Of a stretch of DNA of 64,000 nt, positions 33,250 through 44,150 are shown in pieces; position 1 is the first letter of the stretch; every line of letters starts with the position of its first letter. The stretch lies in the NCBI GenBank assembly GCA_963920635.1, contig OY987305.1:3945153-4009152 (forward strand), given 5' to 3'. The notes beneath the pieces are model-generated. The model saw only the letters and a list, made by a program, of their open reading frames with translations, was not told the origin of the DNA and ran no database searches. The position numbers and the translations under genes were made by a program. Source of the stretch: Pseudeuparius sepicola. Lineage: Eukaryota; Arthropoda; Insecta; Coleoptera; Anthribidae.

Positions 33250-35511
33250 TATGGGTTTCCCAACGAAAACTTGACCCCCCCCCCCAAAATTAGAAAACCG
33301 AAAAATATTTTAAAATTCGCTGAGACCCGTCGATTTTTGTTCTTGGGGGGAGCATTTTTCACAGTCAAGCCAACCCGATATGTTCATCCCCCTAATCATT
33401 TTAAAGCCCTTTTTATTGCGAATACAGCGATGCATCGTTTTTATAAATCTGTTGAGATTTGACAGAATTATTGGCTAAAAACGGAATGTTGACAATCCAC
33501 TGTACGCCTAGTAATTTCTACACAAATGCCCGCCACTAATAAGTTTTTTTATGTACCTACTACACACGACCATTTACCTAGTTTTTATTGGCGTGTCAAT
33601 CAGTTTACAAAAAAGTCACAAATGAAAAAGCTAAAGCAAAACAAAAAAGTTCATACGAATTCAAACCTTATTTCTTTTTAAAATATGTAACAGTCACTGT
33701 CACAAAAAAAAGTTCCTGTTTTTTGCCTGTAACCACAAAATCGTTAGTTTCAGCCTGCTATTGAAAGTGGAAACGTATTTTCGAAATGGTTTGTTTATTC
33801 TATCGAGTAAAGGGTAGAAATTGTTGCAATTTATTATAATAAATTAATCATGATTGCGCTAAAGCTAAACCAAAAAAACGGGAACTTTTTTTGTGACAGT
33901 GACTTTTTGTTACATATTTTAAAAAGAGATGTTTGAATTAGAGTTGTGCCGTTTGAAAGTTTCATTTGAAATTTTCACATTTGAAACTTTCAAAAGTGAA
34001 ATATTTCGCTTATCCCATGAACTGAAATTTCAGTGAAATTTTCGAAAGTTTCAAGGGAAAGTTTCACTTCATAAATTTCGCGAAACTTTCTCAGAAATTT
34101 CCCTAAAAACGCGAAACTTTCTCATATATTTCAATAAAGTTTCGCGAAAACATATGCGGCAGGCAACCATCCCTTCATTTAACTTGGATGCGTCCGCGCC
34201 GGCTGTTAAAAGGGAAGTGATATAACAAAATAAACATATAATTTTTGTTCCACTACTGATTTATAACAAAAACCGCTGTAATCCGCCATTTTGATTTTTT
34301 CAAAAAAATAGTTTTTTGGTCAAAACTTATATTTTTTGGTCGATTGTTTTTTCTTTACTGCATTCGGTTTCTTGGAAAAACTACACAAGTTTGAACCATC
34401 AACTTAGCCTAAAAATTGCTGAGATAATCGAGCTTAACGTAACGTCTTATCTGACTTGTCACCGATACACTCTGTATGTTTTGTGATTAATAAATACTAC
34501 TATTACTACTACTATCTCTATCTGGGAAACTCTATACCTATGCCACTTCATACACATACATAATTTTTGGGCTTGGGTGGGGGCTGTTTATAGGAAATGA
34601 TTGCGAAATTTTCACGTGAAACTTTCTTTAAATTTCATAAATTTCAACATCACATTGAAAGTTTCAAATATTTCAAAGTTTCGCGAAAATTTCTATAGGA
34701 AATTATTGCGAAATTTTCAAGTGAAACTTTCTTTAAATTTCATAAATTTCAACACCACATTGAAAGTTTCAAATATTTCGCGAAAATTTCTTTAAATTTC
34801 ATAAATTTCGAAAGTTTCGCGAAAATTTCTATAGGAAATTATTGCGAAATTTTCACGTGAAACTTTCTTTAAATTTCATAAATTTCAACATGACATTGAA
34901 AGTTTCAAATATTTCGCGAAAATTTCTTTAAATTTCATAAATTTCGAAAGTTCCGCGAAAATTTCATAAATTTCGAAAGTTTCGCGAAAATTTCAAAGTG
35001 AAATAATTTCACTTTCCCTGGAAAAGTGAAATTTGCCCATCCCTAGTTTGAATTCGTATGAACTTTTTTTTTGTTTTGCTTCAGCTTTTTCATTTGTAAA
35101 CTGATCGACACGTCAATAAAAACTAGGTAATTTGGTCGTGTGCAGTAGATAAAAAACTTATTAGTGGCGGGGATTTGTGTAGAAATTACTATGCGTACAG
35201 TGGATTGTCAACTTTCCGTTTTTAGCCAATGATTCTGTCAAATCTCAACAGATTTCAAAAAACGATGCATCACTGTATTCGCAATAAAAGGGGCTTTAAA
35301 ATAATGCGCCCCAAGTGGGGTAGTTCCATTTTAAATTTTAAAGTTGGGGTTGCTAGTTGCTAGGGATTAGGGGGATGAAAATATCGGGTTGGCCCGACTG
35401 TCAAAAAAGGTCCCCCCAAGAACAAAAATCGACGGGTCTCGGCGAATTTTCAAATATTTTTCGGTTTTCTAATTTTTGGGGGGTCAAGTTTTCGTTGGGA
35501 AACCCTGTATA
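33250..35511. mobile_element. 2.3-kb foldback transposon, GGGTTTCCCAACGAAAACTT termini
   Basis: The arms (left 33250-33660, right 35042-35511) are inverted copies: GGGTTTCCCAACGAAAACTT, a poly-C/poly-G block, GACCCGTCGATTTTTGTTCT, GGATTGTCAACnTTCCG and CGTATGAACTTTTTT all pair. The centre holds a second smaller hairpin (33665-33930, arms with GTCACTGTCACAAAAAAA) and a large AAAGTTTC-type array. No transposase is left. Confidence 0.85.
33951..35030. repeat. Interrupted array of GAAAGTTTC / GAAATTTTC words
   Basis: Bases 33951-34141 and 34598-35030 are built from short words such as GAAACTTTC, GAAAGTTTC, CGCGAAA, AAATTTCATAAATTTC and GAAATTTTCACGTGAAAC. In the second block a ~110-bp higher unit (TGCGAAATTTTCaaGTGAAA ... 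ATAGGAAAT) recurs near 34602, 34705 and 34842. The 450 bp between blocks is ordinary AT-rich DNA ending in a LINE-like (ACT)n tail at 34490-34520. Confidence 0.8.
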
Positions 35512-35819
35512 TTGTAATAATTCAACATCGGTATCGGGTTTTGCGATAACTCTGCCCAAAGTTTAACGAAACTAGAACAAGTAGATTCGCGAGCCAGCAA
35601 GATTAAAATTGATAACTACTTCCTACATTAATAAATAAAACATTGTTTATTAAGGCTAATTTATCAACACATAAATAGTTTAGCGAATAACCCTAATCTC
35701 AAAACCGGCACACCAATAAAAAAATATGCTAGGCAAAAAACCACGCCAGATTTTAGTCTCCTTGACACATATTTACAATTTTAAGGAGAAGCTTCTAATT
35801 TTTTGAAAGGTCTTGTGGA

Positions 35820-36210
35820 TTTACTCTGTACCGACGAATTTTTCTACTTACTCCTCACTCGTGTCCCCTTTCAACCGAAGAAATGGAAATGTACAACGGA
35901 CAAAATGGACGATTTCAATCAACGACGCTACCAGAAACAAAAGAGGAAGTATTTGACAGCGCAGGGACAATAATACCGAGCACCCTGAATTTAATTCTAA
36001 TAGGTAACAAAGTTCTGTAGCTACGAATGTTTCTACTTACTGCTCATTAGAGTTTCCTTGAGCTGCCGAGTCCATCGCAAACTTAATAGTCACCGGTAAA
36101 ATAAAAGCTTTTAGAAATAGAAAACGGACAAGATGGAGGACTTCACTCAAGGAGAGACCCCAAACAAAAGAGAACGAATTTGACAGCGCAGGCCCGAAGT
36201 AAGGAGTTGA
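35820..36210 (-). repeat. Tandem copies of a first-exon-like segment
   Basis: On the minus strand 36200-36010 and 35960-35830 share CTGCGCTGTCAAAT, CCTCTTTTGTTT, a GAAnTCnTCCATnTTGTCCGT block and a GAGnAGTAAGTAGAAA donor-like site. Only the first copy has an ATG (36075) in good context, leading through 35 coding bases to GAGCA|GTAAGTAG. The pair looks like a duplicated promoter plus first exon. Its parent gene is not identified. Confidence 0.5.
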
Positions 36211-36469
36211 CATTGGCTGACCATAGAACACAGAATTAATTGGAAAGCATATAGAGAGTAGAGAACTTGTGAAGACACATTCGACCACCTGAGGATCATC
36301 GTAGCTATGTTAACTATTAATTGAAGTGTGTTCTGCCATCTTTTGATCAAAATAGATAATATTCTGTGAGTATTAATAATGAATTGAGAATTAAGTGTTT
36401 ATGGTTATATACTTATATCATGTATTGTGTGTCATTATACTTAAAACAAATAACCTTTCTAAAAACAAG

Positions 36470-37130
36470 ATTTTATACTAAAACGCATAAAATAAGTTAG
36501 GTTTTCGTTAAGAAAATGCAATGCCAAATTGTGACAAGTTTTTGTAAATCAAAAAGCAAGTAGGTACCTATACCTATACTTTTGCTTATCAACCAATCAC
36601 TGTCCAATAAAATTAATTATTACCAATGAACATTTCGCGCGAAAACCTAAATTTATTTTATTCGTTTTAGTACATGGTTTAAATAAAAGCTTGTTTTTAA
36701 AAAGCTTTTTTTATTTTTTTGTGCTTTTTAGTACATATTTGATTCTCTTGCCAGGAGGGTGGTAAAAAAAGTTAGTTCGCCATCTTGGGGCATCCGTCAT
36801 ATTCGATTTAGTATGACTTCACTTACTTTATCATTTTGTGAAGAAATAGATAATCCGCCATCTTGGGGCGGCCGCCATATTGGATTTAGTATGACGTCAC
36901 TTAACTTATCGTTTTACACCCTTCAAACCCATTCATTTGATACCTATGTCGAAGAGGTTCTGAAGAAATAGATAATCCGCCATCTTGTGGCTGCGGCCAT
37001 TTTGGACTTCGTATATGACGTCACTCATCTTTTCGTTTTCTACTCGTCAAATATTTTCATTTTATGCCCATGTCGAGGAGGTTGTGAAGAAATAGGTAAT
37101 CCGCCATATTGGAGTGGCGGCCATTTTCAA
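36470..37130 (+). mobile_element. Half of the tandem-repeat-armed foldback family
   Basis: A central hairpin-type segment (36480-36720, including ATTGTGACAAGTTTTTG and AAAGCTTGTTTTTAAAAAGC) is followed by the junction TTTTTAGTACATATTTGATT and array 2. Units start near 36778, 36855, 36976 and 37101 (periods about 77, 121 and 125), with TATGACGTCACTTA in most. It is the mirror image of 55778-56720. Confidence 0.75.
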
Positions 37131-37192
37131 AAAAAAAAAAACACAATATTGATTGCAAAATTCTCTATTATTTTATTCTTTACTAAATAAAA

Positions 37193-37927
37193 TATAGTCC
37201 AAAGCACGAAAGAAAACGTTTCTAAAGAATGCGGGCAGCGTTGCGAGATTTCCTATACGAGTGGTCGTTATTTATTGGCGAATACAAGTTTTATCATCAT
37301 CATTGAAGCCGAATTTCTGAACTCTGTTATACCGAAAAAATAAAGCTCGCATCACGGGACCACTTACCCATTTTTGTTTATAATTTATTTTTAACGCGGT
37401 ATGATAAAACACCTATTATATTTTTTTCAACATCGTCGCGTCTACCATCGCCTTTGAAATACGGCAACACAGCACTTCTGCGAAGGAGTCGGCTGACAAA
37501 AGCAGTTAGCCAACGCGTTTTGTGCCTGTTTCTATAGTACGTAAAGTTAACTGCGTATTTGGTCTACCACACAGACCTCATTTTTTAGGCCGCTGGCAAG
37601 TTTTTTCCGCCGGCTCAGAGAGCTCAGTGGCGTTTCGTATGTTCGGGAGTTAACGTGTGCAAAATGAGTAAACAGGGAAGAACGTTGCATTCTCAAGCAC
37701 GAGAAATAATTGCCAATGTTATAAGGGTTTGCCTTCCTCCATAGTCTAAGGCATCGCCGTTAAGAATAATATTAAAATATTAACAATAAATTAAATAACA
37801 ATTATATGAAAATTAAGTCAGTGAGTTACACAAAATTGAGCTACGCCTCTGAACTGTGACTAATTCTATAATATTTGCGAGTTCTTCCCCCTTACGTCGC
37901 ACGCATTCTGCCGTAAGGAGGACTATA
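37193..37927 (+). mobile_element. 735-bp element with TATAGTCC termini, copy 1
   Basis: Begins TATAGTCCAAAGCACG and ends GTAAGGAGGACTATA. An inverted copy, about 93% identical by eye, lies at 51912-52617. A short frame starts after GTGTGCAAA at 37664 and reads MSKQGRTLHSQAREIIANVI, a sequence style seen at the N terminus of some insect transposase-like proteins. It stops being protein-like after about 25 codons. Probably a non-autonomous derivative keeping the 5' end and 3' terminus of a parent element. Confidence 0.75.
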
Positions 37928-39555
37928 TTAAACATGAATTAAGTATTTTCATTGTCAGTAATGCAGAATTTTGCTCCAACAAGTGTCTTCTAAACATTCT
38001 AGGCTACTAGATATGGTTTGCGCGGCGTGAGGACGTATTCAGAAGTTTTTTAATAGAAAAAATAAAGAAAGTGTTGACTACTGTCTAATGGTACCTACTA
38101 ATTATCATGTTTTGGGTTATACTGCAAAGACCTTATAATAATTATTTATTTTAATAATTTTTTTTTGTTATATAATGTAGGTAATTATTCTTTTGTTTTG
38201 TAGTAGTAGCGTAGTAGTAGTACGAAGTACAGGCGTTCATATTGACGTTTGACCATAGAACACAAAATAAATTAGTAAAAGCGTAGAGCTGGAATCAGAC
38301 GAAACCGATCAGCGTTCGATTTCATCTGATTTTAACCGTACGTGGATTAAAGAGAGAAAGAGAGAGGAATTGTAGCCATTTTGAACTATAACGATTAGGT
38401 AATTGGCGTCAATCCTGATTGATTGTTTTACTTCAAAAGAGATCGTATCGCCCTAGAAAATAATGTTTACGTACCTATTTTTTAATTGTAAATATGCTGT
38501 GTGATGAGACCTGGACGTTTGTGTGATATCCCCCTCGTGAGAATTTTTTGCAATGGGAACATGGGAATGTCTCTCTGGTGTCGACAATAGATATTGGGAA
38601 GTTATTAGCTTTCATGCTCAATCCTTTCATCGCGACCAGTTTTCGGAGAGACTTTCGCATGGGATATTTGGGGGTTGGATATTTTTACAATGACACAGAT
38701 TTGCGCGAAACATTGTACGATAAACGTGCTTTATCTCCTGCAGACCCCGCAGAATAGCTCAAGGCGATAAACTTTGCGACGACTTTGTTACTTTTACATG
38801 TGTGGACGTTTCCATTTTAATATTTTTCATATCAAGGCGCCGACCCACGCCTCATGTGTGTATCTCACTTGTTGGCGGCCAGACTGTGATGGTTACGACT
38901 AACGAGATGCAATTACAAGGCTATTTTTAGATTTATTTTTAAAATTAAGGGTTTCATTTTCTCAGGATGCAGCCACAAGAAGCGAACAACTCTACCGCCT
39001 GCTCTTGTTGTATCCATTATTCATTATTTAATGTTTATTCATGGTTCCATTCAGTATGACTTTTTACTTTATATCTCTACTGACCTATCTTTGCCTAACC
39101 TAACCTATATTGAAACGGCTTTAATACCAAAATCAAATAACTCTGACGGCTGATGTAAACAAGAGCACGTGGTGTTGAAATATTTGCCAGAGACACACTC
39201 AGGCGCAGCCTTTATTTAATGTTGCTTTTACAATCGTTTACGTCAAAATATTTCGGAAAACAAATTTTTTTGGCTTCATTGAAATAGTTCAAAACACCCT
39301 TAAATTTATTTTTGGCAGTGTCTAAATGGCTTAGACGTATGTGAAAATAACAAGATAAAACCGCATAAATACACTTACGACCGAGTACTCGAGTACATTC
39401 CTGTTGCCAGGCGCGCTGATATTTTGTGACCTATAGAGCAATCGCTTTATTTCGCGGAACGTCATCATCCTTTTATTTACGCCAGGCGTCAGAGTTACTT
39501 GCTTCGAGTATACTTTCTTTTCTGCTTCAGAAACTACATTTTTGTTAAACTTTTT
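37928..39555. other. Gene-free stretch
   Basis: Mixed AT-rich DNA. A 69-codon plus-strand frame at 38548 has no recognisable motif and no splice context. Nothing is supported. Confidence 0.45.
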
Positions 39556-39900
39556 TTTCTTTTTTTGTTACTCCTCTGCCCCGTGGGCCTCCGCCTTCCT
39601 AATGCACATCGCCAACGGCGAGGGCAGATGCTGACATGCTCTGGCGATCGAGTGAGACACCCCACGTTCTGCTCGGCTCAGTTCTTTCCGTCGACCCGCA
39701 TATGGGGGCTCCAGCGCGCTTCAAAACCCCGCCACTACTACCCGGGGTGCCTCAGGGCACCGTCCTCGGCCCCCTGCCAATCCTACGCCGCCTTAGATCG
39801 ATAGAGCGCGTGGTGTGCCGCGGGGTACCTTTCCAGGGCCTGCACATTACTGATTGTTCGCAGCACCTCGGGGATACGCCTTAGCACCCTTACAACGATG
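39556..39900 (+). pseudogene. GC-rich reverse transcriptase-like scrap
   Basis: An unusually GC-rich island in AT-rich DNA. One frame (39636-39884) contains PGVPQGTVLGPL, the conserved 'GxPQGSxLGPLLF' block of non-LTR reverse transcriptases. Downstream the frame loses similarity. Read as a short remnant of a LINE with GC-rich codon use. The motif is short, so a chance match is possible but unlikely. Confidence 0.5.
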
Positions 39901-40618
39901 ATTTCTTCTGGGCAAAAAGGCGGTATAATGTACGCGGAGTCCGCATATAACCGAAAAATGCATTCGGTGTGTCGCGTAGCCATGACCGTGAAGTTGGAAA
40001 CGGACAACACTTGCTGCCGGCAAACGCGTTAACCAAAAATTAAATATTTATTATAGTCACGCCTAATTACCTTTGGTTCAGGTGCACACGGCCTTTGGCA
40101 TGTGCCATTGTCGTTCACCCGTGATACCTACACCTACAGGGCGTCTATGAATTTGTAAAAAGGGTTATTAATGGAGTTTTAACATAACAAGTTTTCTCTG
40201 TTTTATAAAATTTGACCCGTACATAAAATTGTTGACCATTCGAGTTAAGCATTCACAGCGGCGAAAAATGAGGCCAATGGTTAGAGACATATGGGTAGTA
40301 ATTGTCCTAAATTCTGTTTACACCCACTATATAGTATACGCATACGTGCCTTATGTTCATGCTATTAGAATTACGAATAATGTGAAAGAAGTGCTAATAA
40401 TAAACCCCTTTATACCAAACTCGAACAAAAAATATACAGGGAGTTTTATTTTGCGGGGTGTCAATGTGGAGCAAAATAGGAATTTTAAAGGCAAAATATC
40501 AGTATATTTTTATAGAATATTTGCACACAAACACTTTGAGTGGCCCCCTTGACCATTCAACTGTTTTGAGGAGATTCCATGGCATACTTGACTCGAAAGA
40601 TGCCTTTAAAATTCCTAT
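39901..40618. other. Gene-free stretch with scraps of the 31-32 kb foldback family
   Basis: At 40430-40560 blocks such as GAGCAAAATAGGAATTTTAAAG, CACTTTGAGTGG and CCATTCAACTGTTTTGAGGA relate to internal parts of the element at 30574-32505. No gene is seen. Confidence 0.45.
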
Positions 40619-41359
40619 TTTGCAAGCCAAATTAGAACCACTTTCTGACATCCGATTGAGCTGCATACACCTTTAGTTCTGGTGACTGTTATTAATATGC
40701 CATACCACTCAATATTGTAATACTTTCAAAATGGTCGCCGCCCCAAGATGGCGGATGATGTATTTTTTGTTAACCTTCTTAATATGGGCATGAAATGGAG
40801 GGGCTTGAAGAGTAGCAAACGATAAAATTAGTGACATCACACTAAATTCAATATGGCCGCCGCTCCAAGATGGCGAATTATATTTTTTATTTAAAATCTA
40901 ACAACACAGCGTTAATCAGGACACCCAAAAACCCCCCTTTATACCAAAATAGTAATTTTAAAGGCGAAGATCCAATACAAAATATAGGTATTAATATGCT
41001 GTATTGGATCTTTGCACATCAACACTTTGAGCGGTCCTCTTGTCCATTCAACTGTTTTGAGGGGATTCCATATTATTATATATATATAAAAAAAAACATT
41101 TCGCTCGCTTGTATTGATATACCTTTGTTTCTCATTCCTCTTATGTCCACCATGCGTATAACTTTAAAAATATTGCGTTTTGAAAAATGTAAAAATCAAA
41201 AAATACTCTGCATTACAAACCTTATAATGTATATCCAGCCCGATCTCTTGTAAGTATTCATAGTATTTCGATTTTGAAAATTAAATTAAAAAAAATTATT
41301 TTATATAAAAAAAAACAATGTAGCAACATATTTTGCTTATGTCTTGACTATGTTTTATT

Positions 41360-41500
41360 ATTTTTAGGCTATGTGACTTTTTTTAAAAAAATATTTTAAA
41401 ATTTGTTTTTAAACTGTATTCTGAAGATGGCATTTTGAGTTGCCGAAACGTACGTAAAAAAAGATAAAATAAACACAACAAAGAATTTTGTTGTTTTTTA
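41360..41500 (+). ncRNA. Hammerhead-like motif, probably a Penelope-type element remnant
   Basis: At 41421-41449 the order is CTGAAGA (fits the hammerhead core CUGANGA), a short stem GGCA / TGCC with an eight-base loop, then GAAAC. This is followed by the self-complementary ACGTACGT. Such motifs occur in the terminal repeats of Penelope-like retroelements. One extra base separates the core from stem II and no convincing stem I is visible, so ribozyme activity is doubtful. Confidence 0.35.
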
Positions 41501-42630
41501 TTTATTTATTTTGGTCGGAAACCCAGGAATCTACGTTAAAAAAAAATTAAAAATATAAAAATATATGCTGTATTTTCAATAACTTTATTTTTCTTTTGCT
41601 AGCCAATGGACCACTTTCAATCTACGGAAAAATTTATAAAAATGCACCCCAACCTATCTCTCAAAAATTAAGGCCCTGAGCCAAAATGTATGACATGTAG
41701 TAGGAGTTCCTTACCGTACCAAATATGTCGGGTTATGGAATTATTCGTTAAAATTTCTGACTTTTATTAGTAGCTGCCAAAAACCAGTGCGTCCGTTGGC
41801 CAAAGGCAGATTGGCAACGAGAAAACCGCGAAATAAGGGGAGAAAGGTGTGTGTTGTCTCCCCAGGAGTACACTTCCAAGCCGCCAAAAATTCGCTATTA
41901 TAAGCCTTATACGGGAGTAGATATACACATTGTGTTTTCTTGTGATTATTCTGAGCTCGTGCCCCATTGTAATCGGTGCAGCCCCCTTTACCAGGGCCGG
42001 CTCTTCCGTTTTTAACGACGATTTCAAGAACTGCAACGTTATATTTTGGTAGGAGACGGAACACTTTTTTTAAGTGTCTCCATGTAAATGCTCGATACAG
42101 ACAAATGGTTCTAGGTTCTTCATTTGAAGCAACTGAGGGCAGTGGGCAGTGGGGCGCCCACATATTATGGCAAGAACTAAGAAGTTTAGAAAACCCTAAT
42201 ACGGTCCTGTGTTGTGCAAGATTTGCGAAGTCTGAACGTTAGCTCCTTGAAGCAGCTGTTTCGGCCGCAAGGGCAGCAACCCCCTTGTGTAATTTTCAGT
42301 TCGTCAATGCATTCCTATCATGCACCGTTTTCTCAGGCATATCCCGAGATTTAACGTATTATTTCCTTTTGCTCAGGTACCTAGTTCCGAAACGTGGAAC
42401 AATCGGGTTAGGAAGCTGGGAACTGTTACGTACTCTCGTTTTTTTTTTGTCGGGGTCTCCGACCCCTAAGGGACATCTAATTGCGACCACCGTGCGTCTG
42501 ATTGGTATAATAGACACAATAAGATCGGTCATATGAGTTAGGACGAGTTTCTCTTTCGTTTCATGGTATTTTACCGTTCTCAAATCAAACGACATTCATT
42601 TTGTCAAGCAATGTACGTTTAGTTCAAATC
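41501..42630. other. Repeat-derived stretch without a gene
   Basis: Moderately GC-rich patches (41740-42250) carry overlapping frames on both strands, but none shows a domain motif or splice structure. Probably decayed transposon sequence. Confidence 0.4.
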
Positions 42631-43844
42631 TTGCAAGCGACAATTATTAATATGCAGTACTTAATATGGTAATACTTTCAAAATGGCCGCCGCTCCAAGA
42701 TGGCGGACGATGTATTTTTTATCAACCCCCTCAAATGAAAGTGCTTGAAGAGTAGAAAACGATAAAGTTAGTGACATCACACTAAAATCAATATGGCCGC
42801 CGCTTTTTCTTCAACTAAAAAAATAATAAATTAATTAATAGTATAAAAATATTTTAAAAAACAAGCTTTTATTTAAATGCTCTGAAAAGAAGAAAATAAA
42901 CTTTGAAATAAATCAAACCAAAGCAAACCCATCATTTTGTTACATTATACAATTGTATATGATATAGAAGCTTGTCGAGAGATTTTCGTGTGTAAATTTC
43001 TTTTTGAATAATGTATCTAACAAAATCAAAGTTTATTCTCTTCTTTTTAGAGCAGTTAGATTAAAGCTTAATTTAATAATATTTTTTTACTATTAACTTA
43101 TTTATTATTTTTTTAGTTCAAGAAAATTTAATCCGCCATCTTCGATCGGCGGCCATATTGCATTTAGTGTGATGTCACCAACTTTATCGTTTTCTACTCT
43201 TCAAACCCTTTCATTTGATACCCATTTTAAAGGGGTTGTAAAGAAAATAATGTACCTACTCCGCCATCTTGGAGCTGCGGTCACTAACTTTATCGTCACT
43301 ATTAATTTATATGACGGTTCAAACGCTACACAAACAAAACAGCATCTAATATTTCCAAGGTTATGTTAGGTCACATCCTAGTTTTCGATAATTCTAGGTT
43401 AGGTTAGGCTGTGTTAGGTTAGGTCTCAGAAAAATAAAAAACATAGAAATGGCTTCCACTACTGCAATGTTTTGTTTCTGTAGAATTGTTGCTTATTTGC
43501 AATAGGCCAAAGGCAAGGTTGACATGATTACAAAGTGACAACTATGTAAACAATACTAGTGCTAGTTAAAATAATGTTAATGTTATGTTGTATATTAAAT
43601 TTTTATGGAATAAAAGCTGTTCGAAGAGAAATTCAATAGCATTATTCATTTGATCAATTGTTCCTCATAAATACCAATTATCTATCACATAACAGCTATT
43701 ACTCGTCTTATTGACTATTTTTGCTTTATTATTCTGAGATTTTTGCCCAATCCGACAACAATGTGCTTTGAAGATGACTTGCGAAGGATTGTGTTGCATT
43801 TTGGTAGTGCTTTGGGTGCTATAGTGTTTTTCTCGACTTATCTT

Positions 43845-44150
43845 TTTTGTGTTATTTTTCTGGACATGTCTTTATAAAAAATACTTACCGCTGATAGCCA
43901 AGAGCGATGGACAAATTAGGGACTCACGGTAGTGTGATTTACGAATTGTCCTAGGTACACTCACTGCATGGGATTACTTGAGCGAATGCTATCCTATGGG
44001 AAAAGTCGGCCCTAACCGCAAATGGCAACGAAGACATAATAATAGTAATTGCCCCCCCCTCTCCCGCGCACAAGCATTTAGTTGCTTCTGGGGTATTATA
44101 CTCCTATACCTAAGAGTATTGTGAGGGTGAGAATAATAATTATTATTATT
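43845..44150 (+). mobile_element. SINE copy with (ATT)n tail
   Basis: Aligns in order with the reverse copy at 60547-60985: ACATGTCTTTAT; GATAGCCAAGAGCGATGGAC; CACTCACTG; TACTTGAGCGAATGCTATCC; AAAAGTCGG; CGCAAATGGCAACGAAGACA; GTAATTGCCCCCC; GTGAGGGTGAGAATAATAAT. The tRNA-like head present at 60.9 kb is missing, so it is 5'-truncated. Confidence 0.75.

Larger units (their letters stand above)
40619..43290. mobile_element. Composite region with both arms of the ~120-bp-repeat foldback family
   Basis: Minus-oriented arrays (40725-40880 and 42657-42805, with CCAAGATGGCGG) and a plus-oriented array (43130-43290, with CCGCCATCTT) flank a central palindrome at 42820-43115 (AACAAGCTTTTATTTAA, GAGAAnAAACTTTG and their inverses). 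Left-end-like sequence (CTTGCAAGC) occurs at 40619 and 42631, as at 55778. Other elements, including the Penelope-like scrap, lie between. It shows that the family has tandem-repeat inverted arms around a palindromic core. Confidence 0.7.

Noticed and set aside
41741..42163. 140-codon minus-strand frame as a protein gene
   Set aside because: No domain motif or splice context; overlapping frames on both strands suggest base-composition artefact in decayed repeat.
43391..43424. TTAGGTTAGG words as telomeric repeat
   Set aside because: The insect telomere word (TTAGG)n appears only in short, degenerate runs here and at 47440 and 60290, scattered in intergenic DNA; not an array.
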